Assembly (NCBI RefSeq): GCF_000759775.1
Contig: NZ_BBMY01000026.1
Location: 1 to 45,394, forward strand
Source: Escherichia albertii NBRC 107761 = DSM 17582
Lineage (GTDB): Bacteria > Pseudomonadota > Gammaproteobacteria > Enterobacterales > Enterobacteriaceae
Length of the DNA: 45,394 nt
Direction of reading: 5' to 3'
Part shown: one piece after another, positions 17,371 to 25,968 of the stretch
How positions within the stretch are numbered: the stretch's first letter is position 1
How the letters are laid out: every line of letters begins with the position of its first letter
Program-made: the position numbers and the translations under genes
The notes under the pieces: model-generated
What the model was told of the DNA's origin: nothing
Databases searched by the model: none
What the model saw: only the letters and a program-made list of their open reading frames with translations

Positions 17371-17568
17371 TTAAACTGTTTTCGACTTTGTGGATAAAGT
17401 CTCACAAAACATTGACCTGTTAACACACCACTCAATATTATCCCTGAGACAGCAAAGACGCGCTGCTTCCTTCCAGCATTCAGCAGCTGCGTTGTAGTTC
17501 ATTATCCTCTCAAATTTCGATGCTTTCTTAGCAACATGGTAAAACTTCATATTTTTTCTGTGTCTCAT
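17371..17568 (-). CDS. ANR-family-like small regulator
   Basis: A 65-residue basic protein. The core YNAAAECWKEAARL then CCLRDNIEWCVNRSMFC fits the pattern of ANR (AraC negative regulator, Aar-like) proteins: paired Ala before Trp, an acidic helix, then W-x(3)-R and FC. Family members such as Aar of EAEC bind AraC/XylS activators and block dimerisation. PerC-type proteins share a loosely similar YxxAAxxW pattern and are the main alternative. An inner ATG seven codons in (MKFYHVAKKAS) could also start it. It lies between bfpI and perA, transcribed away from perA. Confidence 0.6.
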   Translation of the reverse strand: MRHRKNMKFYHVAKKASKFERIMNYNAAAECWKEAARLCCLRDNIEWCVNRSMFCETLSTKSKTV

Positions 17569-17855
17569 ATTGTTGTATATGTCTTTTGATTTAGATAAAC
17601 CAAACCTTTACTAAAGCTCCTAGTGTAAGACATACTGTACAATAACAAAATGCAAAAAAAAGATAAATAAATGAATTTATCTGCACAGCTTAAAAATACT
17701 AAAAATATATCACTTGCTTGTGTTATAATGTTGCACCATACCTCTGTGATACAATTATCACTATTTGCTTATGTTTATATAGAATAGAGCAAGATCGTTC
17801 TCAAAAAACACTTTCTTGTAGGCTGCCCAATTTTATAAAAAGCTGATTCATCGGC
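17569..17855. other. Divergent intergenic control region (ANR-like gene / perA)
   Basis: A 287-bp AT-rich region between two genes transcribed away from each other. It must hold the perA promoter and probably that of the minus-strand ANR-like gene and bfpI. PerA autoactivates its promoter in EPEC, so a binding site is expected here; I could not delimit one by eye. Confidence 0.5.
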
Positions 17856-18662
17856 ATGACTCAGGATATATATATGTTGATACCACATTTGGAATCCGAT
17901 CAGATAAAGATAAATAACGTCAGAGTCCATAAGTACACAATATTGTATACATCAAACTGCATTATGGATATTGACATCTCGGGAAAAACTTTTTTTTGCG
18001 ATCGCTATAAATTTGTCTTTTTAGAAAGAGGGGTTAACTTGTCTGTCAGGATAAAGAAAATAGACATAGTTCAGAAACCATATTTTGTCATTCGGCTACA
18101 TGAAGATATTCTTTTCTGTCTGAAAAATGTAATGGTTAACATTTATGGCCTCTCGCCAGAAGCACATGAAAGAACCAGTGAAAGCAAAGTATTAATTTGT
18201 GATGAAGACAACTCTTCCAGAGAATTATTTGAAGAAATTCAAAAGAAAGACTTCAGTTTAAACATTGTTCCTGAATTGCTTTATTTTATTTCAAAACAGC
18301 AACGCAGGAGAAAAATCGTCGAGTCGATTTATATTTCATCTGTTACTTTTTTTTCGGATAAAATTAGAAGCGCCATTGAAAAGGACTTGTCGAAAAAATG
18401 GAAACTGAATATTCTAGCCGATGAGTTCAATGTATCAGAAATAACCATCAGAAAAAGACTCGAAATTGAGAATATATCGTTCAATCAAATACTGGTTCAA
18501 GCACGAATGACCAGAGCTGCAACACTTATTCTTGAAAACTCATATCAAATAGCACAAATATCAAACATGGTGGGGATATCTAGTACTTCATATTTTATTA
18601 GATTGTTTAATAAACATTTTGGTGTTACTCCAAAACAATTCGTTTCTTACTTCAGAGGATAA
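17856..18662 (+). CDS. perA: PerA-type AraC-family virulence activator
   Basis: A 268-residue AraC/XylS regulator. The N-terminus LIPHLESDQIKINNVRVHKY then TILYTSNCIMDI, and FFCDRYKFVFLERGVNLSVR, match my memory of EPEC PerA (BfpT, about 274 residues). The C-terminal 100 residues hold both helix-turn-helix motifs, with LADEFNVSEITIRKRLE and QIAQISNMVGISSTSYFIRL. PerA activates bfpA and its own operon in EPEC. An in-frame ATG at 17874 has AGGA seven bases upstream and may be the true start; the ATG at 17856 lacks an SD but gives a length nearer EPEC PerA. No perB or perC follows; a decayed IS2 lies downstream. Confidence 0.9.
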   Translation: MTQDIYMLIPHLESDQIKINNVRVHKYTILYTSNCIMDIDISGKTFFCDRYKFVFLERGVNLSVRIKKIDIVQKPYFVIRLHEDILFCLKNVMVNIYGLSPEAHERTSESKVLICDEDNSSRELFEEIQKKDFSLNIVPELLYFISKQQRRRKIVESIYISSVTFFSDKIRSAIEKDLSKKWKLNILADEFNVSEITIRKRLEIENISFNQILVQARMTRAATLILENSYQIAQISNMVGISSTSYFIRLFNKHFGVTPKQFVSYFRG

Positions 18663-18735
18663 TATCGATTAGGTTTTTCTTCTGTGCAAACTAAGCGTCC
18701 TTTCCAATCTGATAACGAAATGAAAATCTGAGATT

Positions 18736-18755
18736 CCCTCCCGTTATCGGGAGGG
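18736..18755. terminator. Hairpin downstream of perA
   Basis: Perfect 8-bp stem ccctcccg / cgggaggg around the loop ttat, 73 bp after the perA stop. No T-run follows on either strand, so it may act as an RNA-stabilising end or a weak terminator rather than a classical intrinsic one. Confidence 0.55.
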
Positions 18756-18869
18756 ATAAGAAGTTACCTTCATATTCATTCCGTCACAAGCGGAATAGCT
18801 AATAAAACTATACACAATTACAGTATAGTAGGGATATAACTTTCTTACGGAAGGAATTGTTGTAAAAGA

Positions 18870-20053
18870 GTTGACTTCTGGGGGCAGTCAATGCTTTGAC
18901 TTGCTCCAATATTTCAAGGCTTCGGTTATCACTTAACCCATTACTGGCCTGCTGCCGTAGATATTCCCGTGGCGAGCGATAACCCAGTGCACTATGCGGA
19001 TGCCATTCGTTATAATGCTCGAACGCCTCTGCAAGGTTCTTTGCTGCCGTTAACCCGTCTGGTTTGGGCATGACACTGATGTAGTCACGCTTTATCGTTT
19101 TCACGAAGCTCTCTGCTATGCCGTTACTCTCCGGACTCCGCACCGCCGTGTTCTTCGGTTCAAGCCCCAACATCCGGGCAAACTGCCGTGTTTCATTAGC
19201 CCGGTAGCATGAACCATTATCCGTCAGCCACTCTACTGGAGACGCCGGAAGCTCGTTGCCGAAGCGGCGTTCAACCGCTCCCAGCATGACGTCCTGTACT
19301 GTTTCACTGTCGAAGCCGCCCGTAGTGACCGCCCAGTACAGTGCCTCACGGTCACAGCAGTCCAGCGCGAACGTGACTCGCAGTTTTTCTCCGTTATCAC
19401 AGCGGAACTCGAACCCGTCAGAGCACCATTGTTGATTGCTTTCTTTCACGGCCACTTTGCCAGTATGTGCCCGCTTCGATGGCGGTACAGCGGTTTTTCG
19501 CTCAAGCAACAGCGCATTCTGGCGCATGATCCGCTAAACACGTTTGGCATTGATCGCAGGCATACCATCAAGTTCGGCCTGTCTGCGAAGCAGAGCCCAT
19601 ACCCGACGATAACCAGACGTGGGCAGCTATCCGATAACATGGTGTATACGGAGAAGTGCATCCATATCATCTGAGTGACGACTGCGGCGACCATCTTTCC
19701 AGTCATCGGTTCGTCTGAGAATGACGTGCAACTGCGCACGGCAGCAGCAAGTTCAGAGGCAGGAACGACCTGTTCTCCTGCGGCCACAGCAGTAAGACTT
19801 CCCTCCTGGTATTGCTTGCGCCAGAGAAATAGCTGGCTGGCTGCCACACCGTGTTGCCGGGCTACAAGGGAGACCGTCATTCCCGGCTCAAAACTCTGCT
19901 GAACAATAGCGATCTTTTCCTGTGTAGTACGCCGTCTGCGTTTCTCCGGTCCTAAGACATCAATCATCTGCTCTCCAATGACTAGTCTAAAAACTAGTAT
20001 TAAGACTATCACTTAAATAAGTGATATTGGTTGTCTGGAGATTCAGGGGGCCA
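18870..20053 (-). mobile_element. IS2, decayed copy with internal deletion
   Basis: The left end reads CTGGCCCCCTGAATCTCC on the minus strand near 20053, followed by the InsC start [20 protein letters not shown] (ATG at 19967). InsC is intact to SELAAA. A deletion then joins it to the InsD part (GRRSRH segment). InsD carries a TAG at about 19531 after INAKRV, then continues as [20 protein letters not shown] to [11 protein letters not shown]. Intact IS2 is 1.3 kb with programmed frameshifting between the two frames; this copy cannot make the fused transposase. The right boundary was not resolved exactly. Confidence 0.9.
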
Positions 20054-20429
20054 GCTCAATTGCATATTTAATATTCTTTCTTATACTTTTTTCAAAGTAA
20101 ACAATCCATGTAAAAATAATGATGCCTGGGCATGTTCTCTTTACATCCAAAAGCCTGTTGTGTTTACATATTAATTTTTTACAGACTGTTAACTTGATGC
20201 AAAGAAAACACTATATACATTAACAACACAGATAAAATCACCAATCACATTTTTATGTTTTTTGAATAACTATGCTTGTTTGCATTCAAAAAAAACAATC
20301 CAGTTTGAGCCGTCTTGGTTAAATTCGCATAAAAGACATAGATTTCAGCATCAATATAATAGTGAAATCATGAATACATATGCACAGTAATACTAAAGCG
20401 AGAGGTATTCTAAAGAAATGGGAGAGCAT

Positions 20430-20492
20430 ATGTTAGCTAAATGTGCACTCATAATAATGATTGCACATTTAGCTAAATTAAGGCATTATTGA
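20430..20492 (+). CDS. Putative 20-residue leader peptide spanning a perfect palindrome
   Basis: ATG at 20430 is preceded by GGGAG five bases upstream and encodes the hydrophobic MLAKCALIIMIAHLAKLRHY. Its first 16 codons coincide with a perfect inverted repeat: ttagctaaatgtgca (20433-20447) and tgcacatttagctaa (20462-20476) around a 14-base loop. It ends 50 bp before the Rob-like gene. It could be a translated leader whose hairpin controls that gene, a small membrane peptide, or simply an operator that happens to be open. No family was recognised. Confidence 0.4.
   Translation: MLAKCALIIMIAHLAKLRHY
20433..20476. promoter_or_regulatory. Perfect 15-bp inverted repeat upstream of the Rob-like gene
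   Basis: Arms at 20433-20447 and 20462-20476 match exactly, with a 14-base loop. The stem in RNA would be stable, but no T-run follows, so it is not a standard terminator. It lies 67 bp before the Rob-like start. Candidate operator or leader structure. Confidence 0.75.
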
Positions 20493-20542
20493 TGAAATCA
20501 TTAAAACTATTACAAATCTTCAGATGAAGTTAAGGAAGGGGT

Positions 20543-21406
20543 ATGATAAATGAAATGACAATAACTTCTATATTATCATATATTGAAGAAAATATTGAAA
20601 TCACCTCAATTAATATAGATGCTCTTGTGCAGTATTCCGGATACAGCAGGAGATATTTACAACTACTTTTTAAAAAGATGATTGGACTGCCTGTTGGTAA
20701 ATATATCCAGAGACGAAGAATAACACGGGCAGCGACTTACTTACGCTTAACAAGCCTTCCAGTATCAGTAATATCTGACAAACTTTGCTATGACTCCCAA
20801 CAAACATTTTCCAGAGAGTTTAAAAAAAACTCAGGCTATACTCCTTTCCAGTATAGAAAAAATAAACTGTGGATGTTTAAATATCAAACTGGTTGCAGGA
20901 ATATAAAAACATCATTTCCTATTCCTGAGTTATGTTTCTTGCAAAAAAAGAGTTTCTTTGGCTCATTGATAAAGTATAAAGAGAAAATACCATATACGGG
21001 TTCCAGTTCAAATAAAAAATGGGATATTGTTAAGACCTTACTTCCCCACAGCTTATCTTCTTTATTTATATCAAATAACATAATACAAGGTAAAGAAGCC
21101 AAAAATGAATTTACCATAAATTCTATAATATGGACAAAAAAGGAATCTTCAAATACTGAAACATCAATAGATGAAGGTATTTATGCGCGCTTTACATATA
21201 AAGGAGAGATAGATGAGTATGCCACTTATATCAATAATATCTATATGAACATATTACCTTACTATGGGTTACAAAAGAAAAACTCCCTTGACCTGGAAAT
21301 AATATCGACAGGAATTGATGGATGCAAAAACTTTGAATATTTCTTACCCGTAGAGAAAAGTGGCATTAACTATATACCCAAAACAAAAGAATTGCATTTT
21401 CCGTAA
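20543..21406 (+). CDS. Rob-like AraC-family regulator with C-terminal effector domain
   Basis: A 287-residue protein with the layout of E. coli Rob (289): DNA-binding domain first (residues 8-105) and a GyrI-like effector domain after about 120. The binding domain has VQYSGYSRRYLQLLFKKMIG and VISDKLCYDSQQTFSREFKK followed by SGYTPFQYRK, as in MarA/SoxS/Rob. The C-terminal part is diverged but keeps a GyrI-type pattern (EGIYARFTYKGEIDEYATYI and the end VEKSGINYIPK). GGAAGGGG precedes the ATG. It is AT-rich like the pilus genes. Its targets are unknown; proximity suggests a role in the pilus regulon, possibly with ligand sensing. Confidence 0.82.
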   Translation: MINEMTITSILSYIEENIEITSINIDALVQYSGYSRRYLQLLFKKMIGLPVGKYIQRRRITRAATYLRLTSLPVSVISDKLCYDSQQTFSREFKKNSGYTPFQYRKNKLWMFKYQTGCRNIKTSFPIPELCFLQKKSFFGSLIKYKEKIPYTGSSSNKKWDIVKTLLPHSLSSLFISNNIIQGKEAKNEFTINSIIWTKKESSNTETSIDEGIYARFTYKGEIDEYATYINNIYMNILPYYGLQKKNSLDLEIISTGIDGCKNFEYFLPVEKSGINYIPKTKELHFP

Positions 21407-21419
21407 AAGCATATGAGCA

Positions 21420-21441
21420 CCTATTTTAAATAGGCTTTTTT
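21420..21441 (+). terminator. Intrinsic terminator after the Rob-like gene
   Basis: Stem cctatt / aatagg around tta, followed by c and six T, 14 bp after the stop. A typical rho-independent terminator, with a short stem. Confidence 0.75.
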
Positions 21442-22009
21442 AATGTTATAAACTTATGATGCAAGCAGATTCGAGGTTATAGCAATTGGTGCTTCGGGTC
21501 CTCATGTAATAGTAATAAAATACCATATTTCTCAACTCACTCAGGAAAAATAAAACTACTATCGCAGTTGTATGGAAGCAAGGCATTTTTCTGAGCATTT
21601 TTTATGTATTGAACTATCTTTTATCTCTTACAGAAACACTGTCTCAATCATTCAATAAAGGAGGCGTTTACCATACAAAATCGATTTCTCTGGTTCTGCT
21701 GAACAAATGAATCAAATACGTTTAAAACAGCACGAAAAACTACGCCTTTTATTTACTGCTATCCAAAAAACAGACAGAAAAAATCACAAACGATAAATGA
21801 AATTGCCTTCTGTTCATCTCTGGTTACATTATTTCTTAGCGATTGCCATCTGATGTTTACTTTGCATTGTCAACATAAAATAATATTTACTAATAAATAA
21901 TGCCTCAGTTCTGAATAACCATCAAGCGTTTTGAGTTACAGTTTTTTACCCGATGATTTGAAGAAGCCTGAGTTTTCTTGACATCAGTCACAGACTTACA
22001 ATATTTATT
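21442..22009. other. Gene-free AT-rich stretch
   Basis: About 570 bp between the Rob-like terminator and the pilin pseudogene, with stops in all frames and no RNA gene that I recognise. An aaaggagg at about 21657-21664 is not followed by a usable frame. It may hold decayed pilus-region DNA. Confidence 0.45.
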
Positions 22010-22596
22010 TTAACATTGTAATACATATCTTACTTTAGTAGGCGTTCCAGCCCCCATTCGTTTACTGACTTGTTCATACAAAGATGATATTTCTGCCGGA
22101 GATAAATAGTAAGAAGAACTGCTGGAACCGGATGTTATATTATTACCAACAACAGTGACACTTGTCCTTTCTGCCATTATGGACACCAGATTTAATGATG
22201 TACATGCAATACATGATGACAAACTTTGCATTTGAGTTTCAAGAACATATTTATTAGTTCCTTCTGACCACCAAAACTCTGTGTAAATTACTGATGATGT
22301 AGAAAAATATTTTGTCGAGTCTGGTTGAACTATCGATACACCAGGGACAACGAAAATAGCCTCAACAACATTATTCAAATTATTCATTTGTGTTGAACCA
22401 TTTAAATATAATTTATTTATTGCCGCAGAAATTATCTGTATTTGTTTTAACCCTCTTCAAACTTTCTGTTCCCCTGCATATTATTGTAATAATATAACAC
22501 ACCGGATACAGAAGCAACAGAAAGCGCTAATACTATCGCAGATTCAATTAAACTTGTTCCTTTCTCATCATATTGTCTTTTACTTTTATTAACCAT
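22010..22596 (-). pseudogene. Frameshifted type IVb prepilin (paralogue 3)
   Basis: The first frame from ATG 22596 reads MVNKSKRQYDEKG|TSLIES then AIVLALSVASVSGVLYYYNN and NRKFEEG, followed by TAA. One base is missing near 22450: the intact paralogue has GAAGGGATTAAAC where this has GAGGGTTAAAAC. The next frame resumes LKQIQIISAAINKLYLNGST and runs to the end with the pilin motif SSCIACTSLNLVSIMAERT. Closest visible relative is the pilin at 3636-4256. AGGGG sits just before the start. The second head-domain Cys is shifted, so further decay is likely. It may be a silent allele or sequence donor. Confidence 0.85.
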
Positions 22597-22717
22597 ATAC
22601 ATCCCCTGCGCATATTATGGTTAATGATATATACTCTATTAAATAAATCACAATTAAAAAACAGGATGAGAACTAATAATATATCTACCAGAGCCATTGT
22701 TGTTCTCTAATAAGAAA

Positions 22718-22818
22718 ATGGATGAGAAATCTCTCTATGCCCACATTCTTAACCTGACCTCTCCATGGCAGGTTAAATACCTTACCCTTGATGAAAATGC
22801 AGGTTCCGTTACTGTTAG
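22718..22818 (+). pseudogene. ISL3-family transposase N-terminal remnant
   Basis: The frame MDEKSLYAHILNLTSPWQVK then LTLDENAGSVTV matches the N-terminus of an ISL3-family transposase, after which homology stops at a ggatccgcggatcc-like junction. About 33 codons survive. It is not the same element as the ISL3-family copy at 40415-42180. Confidence 0.6.
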
Positions 22819-23216
22819 TTCCGGATCCGCGGATCCTTCGCTGCCGCCCGTCGGCCCGCTTTCACATGATGTGGCATCCAGCTCTGCTGACGTGACACTG
22901 TATGTTGTGTTTCTTCCCGTATTCCCGAGCCAGTCATCAGCGACAGAAAAGATCGCTTCGCTTATTCACTGATCGTGATTCATTTCCAGAAAATCCTGAA
23001 TACGATAAAAATCGGATCATGGAAAAACAGTCATCCTGTAATTTAGCATGGTTACTACATTTCCGGCTATTATTGCCATGATCACTTTTTATGTTGGTTA
23101 TTGATGTGAGTGTTAATAATAGTCTGATAACAATATTCCGTTGCCGGAGACATGCTATAGCGTAATACTGGTGTATACTTAATTGTGTACAGGGAGCATG
23201 TAAGATGAGGTGCATT
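22819..23216. other. Region upstream of ccdA
   Basis: About 400 bp without a convincing gene. The last 60 bp include gtatacttaattgtgtac (23174-23191), an imperfect inverted repeat in the position of the F ccd promoter-operator, where the CcdA-CcdB complex autorepresses. Confidence 0.5.
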
Positions 23217-23742
<526 letters not shown>

Positions 23743-24022
23743 ATGTCAGGCTCCGTTATACACAGCCAGTCTGCAGCCATGGTACCGGCAGTGTATTCTG
23801 CCGGACAGCCTGCAACCACATACGTTCCGCCATTCCTATGCGATGCACATGCTGTATGCCGGTATACCGCTGAAGGTCCTGCAGAGCCTGATGGGGCATA
23901 AGTCCATCAGCTCAACGGAGGTCTACACGAAGGTGTTTGCACTGGATGTGGCTGCACGGCACCGGGTGCAGTTTGCGATGCCTGAAGTGGATGCGGTAGC
24001 CATGCTGAAAGGGAATATTTAA
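23743..24022 (+). pseudogene. resD: resD with a large internal deletion
   Basis: The start MSGSVIHSQSAAMVPAVYSA then GQPA matches F ResD and follows ccdB directly, as in F. At about 23813 it joins, out of frame, to the ResD C-terminus ([16 protein letters not shown], then GHKSISSTEVYTKVFALDVA). About 0.5 kb holding the first catalytic Arg is missing. Only HxxR, GH and Tyr boxes remain, so no resolvase is made. The related recombinase at 650-1390 is intact and might substitute. Confidence 0.9.
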
Positions 24023-24089
24023 GTAATTAGGAGAATGATGCTGGCGAACGTCCAGCTCGCCGATGAGGTCTGCTGAATTCAAATTGCTT

Positions 24090-24240
24090 AGTGAAATGTC
24101 TGGATATGCCGCATTTTACCCAGTGCGGCGTACTTTTGGTTACGGATATGATCGAGCCAGCAGTGCTCGCCGCAGCCGAGCGACAGGGCGAAGCCCCGAG
24201 TGAGCGAGGAAGCACCAGGGAACAGTACTTATATATTCCG
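24090..24240 (+). other. F-type backbone remnant, cut by IS66
   Basis: The stretch containing gagcgaggaagcaccaggga and acagtacttatatattc resembles DNA just upstream of the F ori2-repE (RepFIA) region, which normally follows ccd-resD at a distance. Homology stops where IS66-type sequence begins near 24240, and no repE or sop genes follow. The identification is from memory and the segment occurs in more than one IncF module. Confidence 0.4.
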
Positions 24241-24753
24241 CTTACCAGACTGTCGGGCGGTGTATTTATCTGTTCAGGTATCTGCACTGATGCCGGGATT
24301 TTATTATTCGGCTCCGGAGTTAACGTCACGGGAAGTAGCGATGTTTCATGTTCGCCGGTCGGCTGCAGGCCGCTGTTACGCCAGAGATGTCGCCAGTTAA
24401 AGAGCAGGTTATCGTTGATTCCGTTCTCACGAGCTATTTGTGCGACACAGGCACCGGGTAAAAGAGTTTGCTGAACAAGTCTCCATTTAAACTCCAGTGA
24501 AAATCGGTTCCGGCGGTTTTTCTCTGTTTTCACAGTCTGAGTTACTGTCGGGACTGAAGGGTATCGCCCCGGGAACAGAGCCCGGGCCAGTTGCACGCAG
24601 GAATATTCCCCGGAAAGAGGCCAGTCAGTGAATACCTGGTGAAATCGCCTCACCAGAGAAAAAATGGCGGTTTTGCTGATACCGGTCTGCGCAGAAATGC
24701 GCGGGTACGACAGTGACTCGTCAAATCTCAGTTGTAGCACACGCAGGATCAAT
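24241..24753 (-). pseudogene. tnpA: IS66-family TnpA remnant (long form)
   Basis: On the minus strand: RFDESLSYPRISAQTGISKT (an N-terminal helix-turn-helix), then RFSLEFKWRLVQQTLLPGAC and VAQIARENGINDNLLFNWRH, the conserved IS66 TnpA core. The 5' end is cut at 24753/24754 by the end of another IS66-type element and the 3' end is lost at the F-backbone junction. Confidence 0.75.
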
Positions 24754-24823
24754 GTAAGCGCCCCATCAGCGACGTCTTGTGAAAATTGTCCTGTCTGGCA
24801 ACAATCGCGCCCATCTATATTGA
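24754..24823. repeat. 70-bp IS66-type terminal sequence, copy 1
   Basis: Begins with the IS66-family terminus gtaagc and is identical by eye over 70 bp to 28341-28410, the left end of the deleted IS66-family element there. Only this terminus is left here. It is inserted in a tnpA of another IS66-family element, as the second copy is. Confidence 0.85.
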
Positions 24824-24867
24824 AGTGCGCCCCAACGGTTAGACACCAGACCAAAAACTGAGGATGC

Positions 24868-24978
24868 ATGGGAAAGTTTTCATTGGAGTTTAAAAAGGTA
24901 GTATCAGAAAAGTACCTGGAGGGAGAGCTGAGTCTGAAATCTGTAGCAAGGATGTACGGTAGTAAGCGTACAGCCTGA
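24868..24978 (+). pseudogene. IS3-family OrfA N-terminal remnant
   Basis: 36 codons reading GKFSLEFKKVVSEKYLEGEL then SLKSVARMYGSKRT resemble the helix-turn-helix start of an IS3-family OrfA and then stop. A short relic between IS66-type sequences. Confidence 0.5.
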
Positions 24979-25032
24979 ACCGTCTGGTCAGAATCTGACG
25001 AATTAGACAAAGTGGTGTCCACCAAATAAGTA

Positions 25033-25434
25033 GTGGGAACCAAAGTGTCAGATATGCAGAAAAATGTGACTCCCGGCAGGCGAAAAGGCTGCCCTAATTA
25101 TCCTCCCGAATTTAAACAGCAGCTCGTTGCTGCCTCCTGTGAACCCGGGATATCCATCTCAAAACTTGCTCTTGAAAATGGCATTAACGCCAATCTGTTG
25201 TTCAAATGGCGACAACAATGGCGCGAGGGAAAGCTGCTATTACCTTCTTCAGAGAGCCCCCAGCTACTTCCTGTGACTCTCGATGCAGCTGCCGAACAGC
25301 CAGAATCGCTCGCAGAGGATCCGGAAACCCTCAGTATCAGCTGTGAGGTAACGTTCCGGCACGGGACGCTCCGCTTCAATGGCAATGTCAGCGAAAAGCT
25401 CCTGACTCTGCTGATACAGGAACTGAAGCGATGA
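25033..25434 (+). CDS. tnpA: IS66-family TnpA
   Basis: About 133 residues (126 if the ATG at 25054 is used). The core YPPEFKQQLVAASCEPGISI, then LALENGINANLLFKWRQQWR, is the TnpA helix-turn-helix region of IS66 elements. It overlaps tnpB by 4 bp (ATGA), the normal tnpABC coupling. The left terminal repeat was not found upstream, so the element may be truncated on that side. Confidence 0.85.
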   Translation: MGTKVSDMQKNVTPGRRKGCPNYPPEFKQQLVAASCEPGISISKLALENGINANLLFKWRQQWREGKLLLPSSESPQLLPVTLDAAAEQPESLAEDPETLSISCEVTFRHGTLRFNGNVSEKLLTLLIQELKR

Positions 25435-25778
25435 TCCCGTTACCTTCCGGGACCAAAATTTGGCTGGTTGCCGGTATCACCGATATGAGAAATGGCTTCA
25501 ACGGCCTGGCTGCGAAAGTACAGACGGCGCTGAAAGACGATCCCATGTCCGGCCATGTTTTCATTTTCCGGGGCCGCAGCGGCAGTCAGGTTAAACTGCT
25601 GTGGTCCACCGGTGACGGACTGTGCCTCCTGACCAAACGGCTGGAGCGTGGGCGCTTCGCCTGGCCGTCAGCCCGTGATGGCAAAGTATTCCTTACACAG
25701 GCGCAGCTGGCGATGCTGCTGGAAGGTATCGACTGGCGACAGCCTAAGCGGCTGCTGACCTCCCTGACCATGCTGTAA
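25431..25778 (+). CDS. tnpB: IS66 TnpB accessory protein
   Basis: A 115-residue IS66 Orf2/TnpB protein: GTKIWLVAGITDMRNGFNGL, HVFIFRGRSGSQVKLLWSTG and the end DWRQPKRLLTSLTML are family hallmarks. It is required with TnpA and TnpC for IS66 transposition. It is intact, directly coupled to tnpA. The following tnpC is cut short, so the element cannot move by itself. Confidence 0.92.
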   Translation: MIPLPSGTKIWLVAGITDMRNGFNGLAAKVQTALKDDPMSGHVFIFRGRSGSQVKLLWSTGDGLCLLTKRLERGRFAWPSARDGKVFLTQAQLAMLLEGIDWRQPKRLLTSLTML

Positions 25779-25827
25779 ATCTCTTTATCCTGGTTGTCAC
25801 AGAATAAGCCCGGTAAAATACGGGCTT

Positions 25828-25938
25828 ATGAACGACATCTCTTCTGACGACATCTTCCTGCTGAAACAGCGCCTGGCCGAACAGGAAGCGCTGATCCACG
25901 CCCTGCAGGAAAAGCTGAGCAACCGTGAGCGCGAAATA
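25828..25938 (+). pseudogene. tnpC: IS66 tnpC 5' fragment
   Basis: ATG 25828 begins NDISSDDIFLLKQRLAEQEA then LIHALQEKLSNREREI, the coiled-coil start of an IS66 TnpC. After 37 codons the frame meets gtaagc at 25939, the end of a second IS66-family element in the opposite orientation. Confidence 0.85.
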
Positions 25939-25968
25939 GTAAGCGTCAACGGAGCACCGTATTGACGC

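Noticed and set aside
18736..18755. Classical intrinsic terminator
   Set aside because: The stem is perfect but no T-run follows on either strand, so it is only called a hairpin.
24027..25043. A 338-residue minus-strand protein
   Set aside because: It is a chance read-through of F backbone, a TnpA remnant, an IS66 end and an IS3 remnant; only the TnpA part is real coding history.
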